DNA of 64,000 nucleotides from Rodentibacter genomosp. 1 (GTDB taxonomy: Bacteria; Pseudomonadota; Gammaproteobacteria; Enterobacterales; Pasteurellaceae): positions 86,760-150,759 of the forward strand of contig NZ_MLHN01000007.1 of the NCBI RefSeq assembly GCF_001999285.1. The letters are read 5' to 3'. Position numbers and translations under genes: made by a program. Position 1 is the stretch's first letter; each line of letters starts with the position of its first letter. The notes under the pieces are model-generated. The model was not told the DNA's origin and searched no databases. It saw only the letters and a program-made list of their open reading frames with translations. Shown here piece by piece: positions 1 through 9,773 of the stretch.

Positions 1-193
1 TTAAGCCCTAATGAACAAAAGACAACCGCTTTTGTTCCCTCGCTTTCATTCCTTTATCAAGAGGGAACAGAAAAGGGAACAAGAAAAGCGAACAATGACA
101 AACAATAACGGACGAAAACAACAAAAGAAAAATTTTTAATATACTGTTTTTACTATGTTTTTTGACAAAAAAGACGTTATTTGAGGGGTTAAA

Positions 194-270
194 TGGTCCC
201 CCCTACCGGACTTGAACCAGTGACCAAGCGATTATGAGTCGCCTGCTCTAACCGACTGAGCTAAGGGGGG
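194..270 (-). tRNA. ileX: tRNA-Ile (CAU anticodon, ileX type)
   Basis: The minus strand folds into a full cloverleaf. The acceptor stem pairs 264-270 with 198-204, the T arm carries TTCAAGT, the anticodon loop reads CTCATAA and an encoded CCA ends at 194. The anticodon is CAU, but the body (D arm and the GGCGACTCATAATCGC anticodon arm) matches E. coli ileX from memory rather than elongator tRNA-Met. It is therefore expected to be modified to lysidine by TilS and to read AUA. It lies just downstream of glyS on the same strand. Confidence 0.88.
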
Positions 271-356
271 AAAGTGCGGTGATTATAGAGAAATAATCTG
301 TTGAAGTCTATAAGGAAAGGGATGGTCGCTGAAAAAACAACCACCCTTATACTCAA

Positions 357-2423
357 TTATTGAAGCACTGAAATATCCGCTACTTGTAAGAATAAGCTTT
401 GTAAGGTGTTCAGGATCGCCAAACGGTTGTGGCGTAATGCAGGATCTTCTGCGTTCACCATCACATTGTCAAAGAAATTGTCCACTGGTGTACGCAAGTT
501 GGCAAGTTTATCCAACACATTCGTATATTTACCTTGAGCGATTAACGGCTGCACTTCGGTTTTCAATGCCAATACGGCTTCAGCTAAGTTTTTTTCCGCC
601 GGCTCAACACAAGCATTTAAATTAATCTCACCGATAGTAATATCCGCTTTGGCAAGAATATTTGCCACACGTTTATTTGCCGCAGCTAAGGCTTCTGCAG
701 AATCTAAAGTGCGGAAATGAGATACTGCACGCACACGAGCATCAAAATCTGCAGGGCGGGTTGGGCGACGAGCCAATACAGCTTGAATCACATCCACTGC
801 AATGCCCTCATCTTGATACCATGCACGGAAACGCCCAAGCATAAAGTCCACGACATCAGCAACCACATTTTTATTGATGAGTTTATCGCCGAAAAGTGCG
901 GTGGCTTTTTGCACAAGATCTTCCAAATCAAGAGGGAGATTTCTCTCTACGATAATACGTAGCGCCCCCAATGCAGCACGACGTAAAGCAAAAGGGTCCG
1001 CACTGCCTTTTGGTGCTTGTCCGATACCGAAAATCCCTGTGAGGGTGTCGAATTTATCCGCTAAAGCGACCGCACTTGCTACCAAGGATTTCGGCAACTC
1101 ATCGCCAGCAAAACGTGGCATATATTGTTCGTTTAACGCTACTGCCACTTCTTCATCTTCCCCATCGTGGCGGGCATAGTGCATTCCCATCACACCTTGA
1201 GTATCGGTAAACTCAAACACCATATTGGTCATCAAATCACATTTTGACAGCAAACCTGCTCGCTTCGCTTTGGTTTCATCTGCCCCGATTTGTTTGGCAA
1301 TTTCGCCTGCAAGCTGTTCAATACGGGCAGTTTTATCACGCAATGTACCGAGTTGTTGTTGAAACAATACGGTTTCCAAACGTGGTAAGCGATCCACCAA
1401 TCTTTGTTTTAAATCGGTTTTAAAGAAGAATTCCGCATCCGTTAAACGTGGGCGAACCACTTTTTCGTTTCCTTCAATGATTGCGCTTGGATCTTCAGGA
1501 TTGATGTTGGATACAAAAATAAAGTGCGGTAATAATTTGCCCTCTTTATCATAAATTGGGAAATATTTTTGGTCGCCTTTCATGGTATAAACCAAAGCTT
1601 CCGCCGGCACCGCAAGGAAACGCTCTTCAAATTTTGCCGTTAATACATTCGGGTATTCAACTAATGACGTCACTTCATCAAGCAAATCTTCTTCAATATC
1701 AGCTACGCCACCAAGTGCGGTCGCTTTTTCTTGAGATTTTGCCAAAATTTCCGCTTTCCGCTCGTTGAAATCGGCAATCACCGAACCTTTTTCACGCAAT
1801 AATTGTGGATATTGATCGGCATGTTGAATTTCAAACTCACGCTCTCCTAAAAAACGATGACCACGAATAGTACGACCGCTTGCCACACCTAAAATTTCAC
1901 CTTCGATGAGTTCATCGCCAAGCAACATGGTAACAGTATGAACCGGGCGAATAAATTGTACGGTTTTATCTGCCCAACGCATTGGTTTTGGAATAGGCAA
2001 TTTTGCTAAAGCGTTCGCCACAATCTCACCAAGCAAATTTTTAGTCGGCTGCCCCTCAATTTTTGCCCGATGAACCAGCCATTCACCTTTATCTGTCGCA
2101 AGGCGTTCCGCTTGATCCACCGTAATCCCACAACCACGCGCCCAGCCTTCAGCTGCTTTGGTCGGTTTGCCTTCGGCATCAAATGCTGCGGATACCGCAG
2201 GCCCACGTTTTTCAATTTCTTTGCTCGGCTGCTGTGTGGCAAGCGCCAACACTTTCACCGCCAAGCGGCGTGGTGCCGCAAACCATCCGATTTTATCAAA
2301 TTCTAAGCCAGCTTGATTTAATTCTGCCTGTACGTTATCCGCAAAGGCAGTGGCTAATGTTTTCAGAGCTTTTGGCGGCAGCTCTTCCGTGCCGATTTCT
2401 ACTAGGAAGTTTTGGGTTGTCAT
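357..2423 (-). CDS. glyS: Glycine--tRNA ligase beta subunit
   Basis: GlyS is the beta subunit of the bacterial alpha2-beta2 glycyl-tRNA synthetase. It charges tRNA-Gly together with GlyQ and contributes most of the tRNA binding. The 688-residue protein opens with the family signature [15 protein letters not shown], and the length is normal for the subunit. The C-terminal third is the HD-like and anticodon-binding part. Three uptake signals lie inside the gene (near 893, 1522 and 1713), which is common in this family. Unlike the usual adjacent glyQ-glyS arrangement, three genes separate it from glyQ. The ATG start at 2423 agrees with the family N-terminus. Confidence 0.97.
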   Translation of the reverse strand: MTTQNFLVEIGTEELPPKALKTLATAFADNVQAELNQAGLEFDKIGWFAAPRRLAVKVLALATQQPSKEIEKRGPAVSAAFDAEGKPTKAAEGWARGCGITVDQAERLATDKGEWLVHRAKIEGQPTKNLLGEIVANALAKLPIPKPMRWADKTVQFIRPVHTVTMLLGDELIEGEILGVASGRTIRGHRFLGEREFEIQHADQYPQLLREKGSVIADFNERKAEILAKSQEKATALGGVADIEEDLLDEVTSLVEYPNVLTAKFEERFLAVPAEALVYTMKGDQKYFPIYDKEGKLLPHFIFVSNINPEDPSAIIEGNEKVVRPRLTDAEFFFKTDLKQRLVDRLPRLETVLFQQQLGTLRDKTARIEQLAGEIAKQIGADETKAKRAGLLSKCDLMTNMVFEFTDTQGVMGMHYARHDGEDEEVAVALNEQYMPRFAGDELPKSLVASAVALADKFDTLTGIFGIGQAPKGSADPFALRRAALGALRIIVERNLPLDLEDLVQKATALFGDKLINKNVVADVVDFMLGRFRAWYQDEGIAVDVIQAVLARRPTRPADFDARVRAVSHFRTLDSAEALAAANKRVANILAKADITIGEINLNACVEPAEKNLAEAVLALKTEVQPLIAQGKYTNVLDKLANLRTPVDNFFDNVMVNAEDPALRHNRLAILNTLQSLFLQVADISVLQ

Positions 2424-2691
2424 TGTTTTATCTCTTATCTAAAAATTCCGTGGGTTAAAATTACTATTTTTTGTTTTCACTTCTGCCAATCTCCCCTCTC
2501 CCTCTTTCGTGAAGAAGAATGAGGGAGATTTGCCCTCATTTCCAAAAACGAATGAATCTGTTCAATTACCGCCTCAATTTCATGCATTAGTCATATCATT
2601 ACTAAAATCACATCACTGTAAAACTCGGCATCTCGTAATGTATCTTTTCCTTGATAATCAAGCTCATAATCACCGATTTTCTCTTCCAACA

Positions 2692-2916
2692 CTATTGGTG
2701 GCGTACCATATTCTTTTTTCTTAGTGAACCCATTTTCTTATAATGTTCTTCGCTACGTGATACACATTTCTGTTTATCATAAGAAAAATACTCTCCTGAA
2801 GAAACTAAGCAACCATACATATCCCGCTTTTCAACAATTTGTGTTGTTTGAGGTGTTTGGCTACAAGCACTTAAAACACAGACAAAAACAACCGCACTTA
2901 GGGTTTTCTTCATCAT
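2692..2916 (-). CDS. Small putative lipoprotein, possibly frameshifted
   Basis: This 74-residue protein starts with a lipoprotein signal peptide: MMKK, a hydrophobic stretch, then the lipobox L15-S16-A17-C18. Cys18 would be lipidated after LspA cleavage and the protein anchored in an envelope membrane. The mature part is short and polar, with two further cysteines that could pair (Cys36 and Cys52). Its ATG overlaps the agp stop by four bases (ATGA), so it is probably translationally coupled to agp. At a run of six A residues (about 2709-2714) adding one base opens a 39-codon frame down to 2591 that begins EYGTPP. The true protein may therefore be longer, or the gene may be decaying. Function is unknown. 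Confidence 0.6.
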   Translation of the reverse strand: MMKKTLSAVVFVCVLSACSQTPQTTQIVEKRDMYGCLVSSGEYFSYDKQKCVSRSEEHYKKMGSLRKKNMVRHQ

Positions 2917-4199
2917 TTCTCTGTTTTATCCTTTAAACTATCCTGCAAGACCTGTTGGAAACGCTCATAGTCGCATAAGCCTTCATCATCAGGTGAACAA
3001 TCTGCCAAGGTAAGTCGTGTACGATTAGGCGGTGTAGATAAACTTAACGGCGTAAGATTAATTAACTGCTCTGTGGTTTGGTAAACATATTCTAAGCGGA
3101 ACTGACGTTTACCACTTGAGTGATATCTCCACACTTCAAACATCAATTTTCCGCCGATAGGGATATTTTCCAAAGAGTTTTCCAATTCATAAGGCTCCAC
3201 ACCAAGAGCTGCAAGTAAAGCGACGATATTGGAATCATGCCCCACTAAAAGACTGATTTTATTTTCGCTATTTAACTGTTGCTGAATAAATTGCAACAGT
3301 GGGTAAGCAACATTCTGAGCCAGTTCCCGATTATTTTTAAATAGGGTTCGATAATATTCATTTTTGATTTCATTAATCGCCTGCCATTTTTGCGCACTAT
3401 CAATGTTGCCATTTGCGATCTCGTTTGGCGACTTACCTACATAATGAGCAAGCAATAAACTACTCACGATTTTTTTTGCCGTGCTGATAGAACCTGTGAT
3501 TCGTACAGATTTCCCCTCTTGAATACTATATTCGCCTTGCTTCCCGCCTAAATCACAATCGCCTTTTTGCAAACAGTTCGGTGAATGTTTATAGTCAATT
3601 AATTCGCTTAATAAGGCATAGTTTGGTGCAAGTTTTTGCTGTAAGGCAACTAAATCAATATTCTTTTTAGCGAACTCAATCAATGTGATATCAGGATTTC
3701 GTGCCTGTGCGTGAAAAACAGGATCTTTGCCCCGACCAATCTCACCCTGATGTTGCAGTGGTACATAGCAACCGGCAAAAGCTCCTGCAATAAGAGCCTG
3801 CCCGGTGGCAATTGTTCGCTGAACACTATTGGCGTAAGCAAAAATCCCTTCGCCACTGGCGCAACGTTCTGCGGTAAGCAAGCCATTTTGTTTCAGCCAT
3901 TGTCCCAAATATTGACCAAAATAAGTTTCCAGAATCGTCCCTTTCGCTGTGAGATAACCTGAAGGGACATCCCATTTTGCCCACGAATAAGGTGAATATT
4001 TTGCCATTTCCTCTGGGTCTTTTTCGACCGGAGAACGTAATCCGTGGCGGCTGAAAATCAACACTTTATCCAACGTATAAGCATTTAATGATAAATCATT
4101 CTGTTCACTCGCCCCCGCCTCATTAATACAGATCAAAAGGCAACAAAGTGCGGTTAAATTTCGAGAAATTTTTGTAAGAAATTGTTTCATCATCAACAT
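2913..4199 (-). CDS. agp: Periplasmic glucose-1-phosphatase (histidine acid phosphatase)
   Basis: This is a histidine acid phosphatase that removes phosphate from sugar phosphates such as glucose-1-phosphate in the periplasm. The catalytic RHGLRSP motif is at residues 51-57 (His52 forms the phospho-enzyme), and the acid-catalyst HD pair is at residues 321-322 in LLVGHDSN. Residues 1-30 form a signal peptide ending AGA. The patterns GYLTAKG, AYANSVQRT and LEYVYQT resemble E. coli Agp more than the phytase AppA. Length (428) is normal. Other in-frame ATGs occur at residues 3 and 4; the first was kept because AAGG lies four bases upstream of it. It heads a small operon with the lipoprotein gene. 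Confidence 0.88.
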   Translation of the reverse strand: MLMMKQFLTKISRNLTALCCLLICINEAGASEQNDLSLNAYTLDKVLIFSRHGLRSPVEKDPEEMAKYSPYSWAKWDVPSGYLTAKGTILETYFGQYLGQWLKQNGLLTAERCASGEGIFAYANSVQRTIATGQALIAGAFAGCYVPLQHQGEIGRGKDPVFHAQARNPDITLIEFAKKNIDLVALQQKLAPNYALLSELIDYKHSPNCLQKGDCDLGGKQGEYSIQEGKSVRITGSISTAKKIVSSLLLAHYVGKSPNEIANGNIDSAQKWQAINEIKNEYYRTLFKNNRELAQNVAYPLLQFIQQQLNSENKISLLVGHDSNIVALLAALGVEPYELENSLENIPIGGKLMFEVWRYHSSGKRQFRLEYVYQTTEQLINLTPLSLSTPPNRTRLTLADCSPDDEGLCDYERFQQVLQDSLKDKTEK

Positions 4200-4217
4200 G
4201 ACACCTTATTTAAAACA

Positions 4218-4865
4218 TTATTCAGATTGTGCTGCCAGTGCTGTTGGATTTGGCGTTGGTTCTGCAATTTTGGTTAAACGGTTACGATCCGTATGATGGA
4301 AAGGTTCATCATAGTTTGGAATAATCATCACCGTATCTTGCTCATAAGACCAGGTGCCATCATCGTTGATTTTCACCTTAATGGTATAGCTTTCAGTAGT
4401 GAAATTTTGCTCGATAAACGGATTGGAAATAATGCCGTTGGTGAGCGAACCCCGCACTGCTTTCACGGTAAATTCTTTTGCATCCGCCGGTGCATTGCCC
4501 GTTGCCATGAGCGTTTGCCCACGTGGAATACTTAAGGTAAAGAGAATATTTCCTGTTGCCGGTTCCCATAACCAATACCCCACTTGATCATGAAAGGTTT
4601 CCACTTCATTGGGCTGAACAATGCGGGTGTGATAGCGTAAACCATAAAAAAGTTGAGGGCCGTTCGTTTGGGCATCAATGGGTTGTAATTCAATACGTTC
4701 GATATAGGGATCTTTCTCCGCACCTTCTGCTTTTGGATTGATATCCAATCCACGTTTGCCTTCCCAAATCCCCGCCATACCGGTTAAAGGTCCAAGATTA
4801 GCTAAGGTGTTGACATCCGGCTCGGCTTCCGTGTAAATGTCTTTTGGATATTGGTAATCGGTCAT
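4218..4865 (-). CDS. Haem-binding-like beta-barrel (nitrobindin/FABP-like) protein
   Basis: The 215-residue protein resembles the nitrobindin or THAP4-like ten-stranded barrel family (formerly DUF1794). It shows the N-terminal GIWEGKRG segment at residues 32-39, the barrel-typical YGLRYHTR and YWLWEPATG segments, and a late HH pair near residue 190, where family members ligate haem. No signal peptide is visible, so it is probably cytoplasmic. The role is uncertain: nitrobindins bind ferric haem and react with nitric oxide or peroxynitrite. A strong ribosome-binding site (AGGAGATAAGA) precedes the ATG. It lies between glyQ and agp on the same strand. Confidence 0.72.
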   Translation of the reverse strand: MTDYQYPKDIYTEAEPDVNTLANLGPLTGMAGIWEGKRGLDINPKAEGAEKDPYIERIELQPIDAQTNGPQLFYGLRYHTRIVQPNEVETFHDQVGYWLWEPATGNILFTLSIPRGQTLMATGNAPADAKEFTVKAVRGSLTNGIISNPFIEQNFTTESYTIKVKINDDGTWSYEQDTVMIIPNYDEPFHHTDRNRLTKIAEPTPNPTALAAQSE

Positions 4866-4912
4866 TCTTATCTCCTACTACATAAATATTTAAAGTGCGG
4901 TCATTTTTCGGG

Positions 4913-5821
4913 TTATTTTTTACAACCAGGGAAACCTAAAGCCTCACGGCTAGCATAATAGGCTTCCGCCACCCCTTTGGTTAAAGCTCGAATACGTAAA
5001 ATATAACGTTGGCGTTCAGTCACCGAAATCGCTTTGCGGGCATCAAGCAAGTTAAAACTGTGTGCCGCTTTTAAAATACGTTCATAAGCTGGCAACGGTA
5101 ATGGTTTTTCTAGTGCTAATAATTCTTGTGCTTCTTTTTCATATTGGTCGAAACAGTAGAATAAGAAATCCGTGTTGGCATATTCAAAATTGTAAGTCGA
5201 TTGTTCCACTTCATTTTGGTGGAATACATCGCCATAGGTGGTTTTGCCAAGCGGGCCGTCTGACCACACGAGATCGTACACGCTATCCACACCTTGAATA
5301 TACATGGCTAAACGTTCTAAACCATAGGTGACTTCACCTGTTACCGGTTTACATTCCAAACCGCCCACTTGTTGGAAATAAGTGAATTGAGTCACTTCCA
5401 TTCCGTTCAACCACACTTCCCAACCCAAGCCCCAAGCCCCAAGAGTCGGGTTTTCCCAGTTATCTTCCACGAAGCGAATATCGTTTTTGGTGGGATCGAA
5501 ACCAAGCATTTCTAGCGAGCCTAAATACAATTCTTGAATATTATCCGGTGAAGGTTTAATCACCACTTGGAATTGATAATAATGTTGTAAGCGATTTGGG
5601 TTCTCTCCGTAACGACCATCAGTCGGGCGACGAGAAGGTTGAACATAAGCAAATGCCATCGGCTCCGGACCTAACGCACGCAATGCTGTCATCGGGTGGG
5701 ACGTGCCTGCCCCCACTTCCATATCAAAGGGCTGAACAATAGTACAACCTTGCTTTGCCCAATAATCTTGCAGGGCGAGGATCATACCTTGGAATGTTTT
5801 TACATTGAATTGACTGCTCAT
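4913..5821 (-). CDS. glyQ: Glycine--tRNA ligase alpha subunit
   Basis: GlyQ is the catalytic class II subunit of glycyl-tRNA synthetase and forms glycyl-adenylate. The signatures [21 protein letters not shown] and [13 protein letters not shown] are plainly visible. The open frame extends 30 codons further upstream, but that extension is unlike the family. The ATG at 5821 gives [12 protein letters not shown] and 302 residues, the usual length. The gene is divergent from the TonB receptor and lies 47 bp upstream of the barrel-protein gene, with an uptake signal in the gap. Confidence 0.97.
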   Translation of the reverse strand: MSSQFNVKTFQGMILALQDYWAKQGCTIVQPFDMEVGAGTSHPMTALRALGPEPMAFAYVQPSRRPTDGRYGENPNRLQHYYQFQVVIKPSPDNIQELYLGSLEMLGFDPTKNDIRFVEDNWENPTLGAWGLGWEVWLNGMEVTQFTYFQQVGGLECKPVTGEVTYGLERLAMYIQGVDSVYDLVWSDGPLGKTTYGDVFHQNEVEQSTYNFEYANTDFLFYCFDQYEKEAQELLALEKPLPLPAYERILKAAHSFNLLDARKAISVTERQRYILRIRALTKGVAEAYYASREALGFPGCKK

Positions 5822-6016
5822 AATCTTGAATATTAAATGTGATGAAAAAATGGCGCCATTATACTTGAAAGCAAAGGGCGGATAAAGGCGAAAAGTGCGG
5901 TGAGAAACCAATGAGTTTTTATGAATGAAATTAACACTTGATATGAAAAATCTCGATTAGGAAAGAAAAAGGAGTTATGCCAAAATACCTCTTTATTTAA
6001 CCCAAGGAACCTATTG

Positions 6017-7954
6017 ATGAAAAAGAATCTCATAACCGTCTCGCTTTTGCTCGGCACTTCTGCATTTTCTTATGCAGAATCCGGCACAGAACTTCCTACC
6101 ATAAATGTTTATTCCGCCTATGCAACACCGATCAATCAAGATCAAACCGCTTCATCCGTCACGGTCTTAACCGAAAAAGATTTTGCATCACGTAATGCCA
6201 CTTATGTGAGTGATGTGTTAAAAACCGTGCCGGGCGTGGCTATGGGGATAAGTGGTGGGCGTGGGGCTTCAACCAGCTTATTCTTACGAGGAGCTAATTC
6301 TAAACATACCGCTGTGATTATTGATGGTATTCGTGTAAATCCTGCTGATACTAACTTTGACTTTGGAGGATTATCTCTTAGTAATATTGACCAAATTGAA
6401 GTGTTGCGTGGTGAGCAATCTGCTCTTTGGGGAAGTGATGCAATGGGGGGAGTGGTTTATATCACAACGAAAAGTGGTCTGTATAAAGACAAACTATTTA
6501 ATATTGATTTTGACGTAGGTACAGGTTCACACCGTACACGTGATGGTTCTGTGACGATTTCTGGTCAAAAAGATGGTTTTTATTATGCCCTTCATGGTGA
6601 TAGCCATCGTACTCGAGGTATTTCGGCTCGTAGCGAACATATATTTAATTATACTAGCATTTCAGGGCAAACGACCAGCAATGTACCAACAAGTGAAAAA
6701 GATGGTTTCCATCGTGATAACACCTCTTTACGTTTAGGTTTTGATAATGGTACGAAAGGGATAGATTTCCTTGTATCACACTCTTCTCAAACGCTCCATT
6801 TCGATAATAGTGCTATAAATGAAAGAGTATTTGATGACAACACTCGCATTCGGGAAACCCGTTATAAGTTAAGTGGTTATGTAGGTAATGCAGATGACTT
6901 ATTTGTTCATAAAGCATTAATAAGCCACGTGAAAACAGATAATGACACTACTCAATACAGTTCGTGGAGTTCTTCTGTGGGTAAAACAGAATATGAGAGC
7001 GAGAAATTAAATACAAATTATCAATTAGATATTAACTTTGACCCTGATGGTGAAATTAAACAAGCGGTTAGCTTACTAGCTGACTATCAAAATACAAAAT
7101 ATATCGCCTCAACATACAATTTTAATGAAAAAAAACTAACAGAAAAAAGTATTGCAACCGAATATCGTTTATTTACTGAATCGGATCATAGTCTTTCTCT
7201 AAGTAGTCGTTATACTGATAACAGCTTATTTGAAAACGCATTTACCGCCCGTATTGCTGGGGCATACCGTTTATCACCAAACTTTAAAGCACATGCAAGT
7301 TTTGGTAAAGCAATTCATAACCCAACAATGTCAGAGTACTATGGTTGGGGGGGAACTTGGCTAGCAAATCCAAACTTGAAAGCAGAGAAAAGCCTAGGCG
7401 GTGAACTAGGTTTATTAATAGAAAGTGAAGACAAACACCATAGTCTGGATACGACATATTTTGCTCGTAACGTAGATAATTTCTTAAGCGATGAAAATTC
7501 AGTCTTAGGTGACTATAGCCATCCCAACCGTGCAATAAACCGTGATGGCAAAACTAAAATTAACGGTATAGAAATTGCTTACAATAGTAAATTTACTGAT
7601 AACCTTTCTAGTTATGCAAATTACACTTACACCTACATTAAATCAGAAAACGATCAATATGGTTTAAATTATGTTCGCCGTCCTAAACATGTAGCTAACC
7701 TCGGTTTATCCTACCAAATCACTAAAAAGTTTGGTTCTGATGCGAATATCTCTTATGTAGGCAAACGCCTTGATTCCGGTGACTTCAAGATGCCTTCATA
7801 CACATTGGTCAATTTAGGTGTGAATTATCAAGTTATTCCGAACTTAAATATTTATGCACACTTAAACAATGTATTCGACAAAAAATACGAAAATATTCTT
7901 GGATACAGTCAGGACGGTCGTAATATCTACGTTGGTTTAAAAGGTTCGTTCTAA
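6017..7954 (+). CDS. TonB-dependent outer-membrane receptor (BtuB/CirA-like)
   Basis: This is an outer-membrane gated channel energised by TonB. Residues 1-20 form a signal peptide ending FSYA. A TonB-box-like TINVYSAY follows at the mature N-terminus. The plug domain spans about residues 40-150 and includes LFLRGANSKHTAVIIDG and EVLRGEQSALWGSDAMGG. The rest is a 22-strand barrel ending in a C-terminal Phe, as expected for Bam recognition. The plug pattern is closest to BtuB-like receptors, but the substrate (cobalamin, haem, siderophore) cannot be told from sequence. A TTG three bases into the frame at 6014 is in phase; ATG 6017 has better spacing (7 nt) to AAGGAA. No cobalamin riboswitch was seen upstream. 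Confidence 0.85.
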   Translation: MKKNLITVSLLLGTSAFSYAESGTELPTINVYSAYATPINQDQTASSVTVLTEKDFASRNATYVSDVLKTVPGVAMGISGGRGASTSLFLRGANSKHTAVIIDGIRVNPADTNFDFGGLSLSNIDQIEVLRGEQSALWGSDAMGGVVYITTKSGLYKDKLFNIDFDVGTGSHRTRDGSVTISGQKDGFYYALHGDSHRTRGISARSEHIFNYTSISGQTTSNVPTSEKDGFHRDNTSLRLGFDNGTKGIDFLVSHSSQTLHFDNSAINERVFDDNTRIRETRYKLSGYVGNADDLFVHKALISHVKTDNDTTQYSSWSSSVGKTEYESEKLNTNYQLDINFDPDGEIKQAVSLLADYQNTKYIASTYNFNEKKLTEKSIATEYRLFTESDHSLSLSSRYTDNSLFENAFTARIAGAYRLSPNFKAHASFGKAIHNPTMSEYYGWGGTWLANPNLKAEKSLGGELGLLIESEDKHHSLDTTYFARNVDNFLSDENSVLGDYSHPNRAINRDGKTKINGIEIAYNSKFTDNLSSYANYTYTYIKSENDQYGLNYVRRPKHVANLGLSYQITKKFGSDANISYVGKRLDSGDFKMPSYTLVNLGVNYQVIPNLNIYAHLNNVFDKKYENILGYSQDGRNIYVGLKGSF

Positions 7955-7957
7955 ACC

Positions 7958-8067
7958 AAAAGTGCGGTCACAAAAAACAACGTTTTTTGAACGTTGGCTT
8001 TGCCAACGACCCCGAAAGGAGTACACAAACGAGTAAGCGAGTTTGTGAATAATTTTGACCGCACTTT
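7958..8067. repeat. Multi-hairpin element bounded by inverted uptake signals
   Basis: An inverted pair of uptake signals (7959-7970 and 8056-8067, 12 matching bases) encloses three consecutive hairpins. These are 7971-7989 (CAAAAAAC/GTTTTTTG), 7992-8008 (CGTTGGC/GCCAACG, 3-nt loop) and 8024-8047 (CACAAAC/GTTTGTG). Together they could fold as a cloverleaf-like four-way junction right after the receptor stop codon. It may end receptor transcription or be a decayed mobile repeat. No protein is encoded here. Confidence 0.55.
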
Positions 8068-8081
8068 AGAACCACTCCAGC

Positions 8082-8238
8082 ATTATGTAGCAAATGCACA
8101 AAAACAGAAATTTTAACAGAATGTAGGGACACACTGCGTGTGTCCGTAACATATTGAAATGATTTGATTTTATAACGGACACAAGCAGTGTATCCCTAGA
8201 AGAGAACCAAAAATAACTTTCTGTAACTGCGACATAAT
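8082..8238 (+). repeat. MITE-like repeat, copy A
   Basis: The element is 157 bp with terminal inverted repeats of the form ATTATGT-x-GCA. Inside it are two short hairpins that are also inverted copies of each other: 8127-8145 (GGACACAC/GTGTGTCC), and a second one centred near 8185. The whole unit recurs in opposite orientation at 9774-9931. No open reading frame is present, so any movement would need a transposase supplied elsewhere. With the multi-hairpin element at 7958-8067 and the terminator at 8254, it accounts for most of the gene-free stretch 7955-8290. Confidence 0.75.
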
Positions 8239-8253
8239 ATTGAATCACGCCAT

Positions 8254-8289
8254 AAAAAAACGGTATCCCAATTGAGATACCGTTTTTTC
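8254..8289. terminator. Bidirectional terminator after ispH
   Basis: CGGTATC (8261-8267) pairs with GATACCG (8276-8282), and the stem is flanked by six A and six T residues. It lies directly after the ispH stop codon and would stop transcription of the murJ-to-ispH cluster on the minus strand. Confidence 0.85.
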
Positions 8290-8290
8290 T

Positions 8291-9235
8291 TTAATTCACT
8301 TCTTTTATCCGCAATTCTTTCGGTACTTCAAAGAACATATTTTCTTCTAGCCCTTGGAGCTCTTCTAATTCATTAGCCCCTAATTCTTTTAAGCGGGCAA
8401 TGATGGATTGCACTAATTCTTCCGGTGCTGAAGCGCCTGCGGTAATCCCGATCGTCTTTACTTTATCAAACCAGTCTGCTTGAATATCGGCAGGATCATC
8501 AAGGAGCTGAGATTGCACGCCCATACGGGAAGCTAATTCTGCCAAGCGATTAGAATTCGAGGAATTTTTCGACCCCACCACTAAAACAAGATCCGACAAC
8601 TTTGCCAACTCACGCACGGCTTCTTGGCGGTTTGTGGTCGCATAACAAATATCATTTTTATGCGGTCCTTGGATTGACGGATATTTTTCTTTTAATGCTG
8701 AAATCGTTTCCGCTGTGTCATCTAAAGAGAGTGTTGTTTGGGTCATAAATGTCAATTCATCATTTTCCTGCACAGGTAAACGGGCAATATCTTCCACACT
8801 TTCAATGAGATAAATCCCACCTTTATCATTGCTATATTGCCCCATTGTTCCTTCGACTTCAGGATGCCCTTTATGCCCGATAAGAATGGCTTTTGTTCCT
8901 TTACGGCTAGCACGTGCAACCTGCATATGCACTTTCGTCACTAACGGGCAAGTGGCGTCAAACACTTTTAATTGGCGATCTTTGGCTTCTTGACGGACGG
9001 CTTGAGAAACACCGTGAGCTGAGAAAATGACAATGGCACCGTCCGGCACTTCACTCAATTCCTCCACAAAGATAGCGCCACGTTCTCGTAACCCATTCAC
9101 CACAAAACGGTTATGCACCACTTCGTGACGTACATAAATCGGCGCACCGTGAATTTCAAGGGCGAGTTCGACAATGCTGATGGCTCGGTCAACACCGGCA
9201 CAAAATCCACGTGGATTAGCTAAAATTATCTTCAT
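8291..9235 (-). CDS. ispH: 4-hydroxy-3-methylbut-2-enyl diphosphate reductase
   Basis: IspH performs the last step of the MEP isoprenoid pathway, making IPP and DMAPP from HMBPP with an iron-sulfur cluster. The three cluster ligands are present: Cys12 ([12 protein letters not shown]), Cys96 ([11 protein letters not shown]) and Cys197 (CYATTNRQ). Length (314) is normal. The start overlaps the end of lspA by four bases, indicating translational coupling in the lspA-ispH pair. The other MEP genes in this window, dxr and uppS, lie about 50 kb away. Confidence 0.97.
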   Translation of the reverse strand: MKIILANPRGFCAGVDRAISIVELALEIHGAPIYVRHEVVHNRFVVNGLRERGAIFVEELSEVPDGAIVIFSAHGVSQAVRQEAKDRQLKVFDATCPLVTKVHMQVARASRKGTKAILIGHKGHPEVEGTMGQYSNDKGGIYLIESVEDIARLPVQENDELTFMTQTTLSLDDTAETISALKEKYPSIQGPHKNDICYATTNRQEAVRELAKLSDLVLVVGSKNSSNSNRLAELASRMGVQSQLLDDPADIQADWFDKVKTIGITAGASAPEELVQSIIARLKELGANELEELQGLEENMFFEVPKELRIKEVN

Positions 9236-9750
9236 TTTTGACCGCTCTTTTCTGTTTGTTTATCTTGTAGGTTTTTCTTTTCGCTCTTAAATGCATCCAA
9301 CATAAGCAAGCCTGCACCAATACAAATGGCTACATCCGCAATATTAAACACCGGATAATGATAAATATCCCAATAAAAATCGAGGAAATCGACCACAAAA
9401 CCGTGATAGGTACGATCCACCATATTTGCCAACGCACCGCCAATAATCAGCGCATAAGCCGCATTTTGTAATTTTTGAGTTGCCGTATTTTTCTTTAGAA
9501 AATACATCAGCATCAGGGAAATACCGATAGCCAATACAATGAAAAAGTATTTTTGCCAACCACCGTGATCCGCTAAAAAGCTAAACGCTGCACCGTAGTT
9601 ACGCACATAAGTGAGATTAAATATCGGCAAAATATTCACGCTCTCGTAGAGGGCAAATTTTTGAACTACAAAATATTTTGTCAATAGATCAAAGACAAAG
9701 GCCACCGCACTTAACCAAAGAAAGGAGAGACCGGATTTTGTTTTAACCAT
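9232..9750 (-). CDS. lspA: Lipoprotein signal peptidase (signal peptidase II)
   Basis: LspA is an inner-membrane aspartyl protease that removes signal peptides from prolipoproteins after lipidation at the lipobox Cys. Four membrane segments are evident. The two catalytic aspartates lie in [10 protein letters not shown] and FNIADVAI, and the conserved RNYGAAFS stretch is at residues 50-57. The length of 172 residues is slightly longer than E. coli LspA because of a charged C-terminal tail. It overlaps ispH and lies downstream of ileS, with a MITE-like repeat between ileS and lspA. Confidence 0.96.
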   Translation of the reverse strand: MVKTKSGLSFLWLSAVAFVFDLLTKYFVVQKFALYESVNILPIFNLTYVRNYGAAFSFLADHGGWQKYFFIVLAIGISLMLMYFLKKNTATQKLQNAAYALIIGGALANMVDRTYHGFVVDFLDFYWDIYHYPVFNIADVAICIGAGLLMLDAFKSEKKNLQDKQTEKSGQK

Positions 9751-9773
9751 AAAAAATTCCTAAATAAATCAAT

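Noticed and set aside
33..69. Inverted repeat TGTTCCCTC / GAGGGAACA near the window start, followed by GGGAAC repeats
   Set aside because: No T tract and no gene ends here, so it is not a clear terminator. The stretch 1-193 has no recognisable coding frame.
271..356. Possible hairpin after glyS (AAGGGTGG/CCATCCCTT)
   Set aside because: The stem has a bulge and no T tract follows, so it was not called a terminator.
2480..2540. CTCCCCTCTCCCTC...GAGGGAG motif resembling the hairpin at 34142-34175
   Set aside because: The similarity is limited to short pyrimidine/purine tracts; it is not convincing as a shared repeat.
5822..6016. Search for a Fur box or cobalamin riboswitch upstream of the TonB receptor
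   Set aside because: No match to either pattern could be seen by eye.
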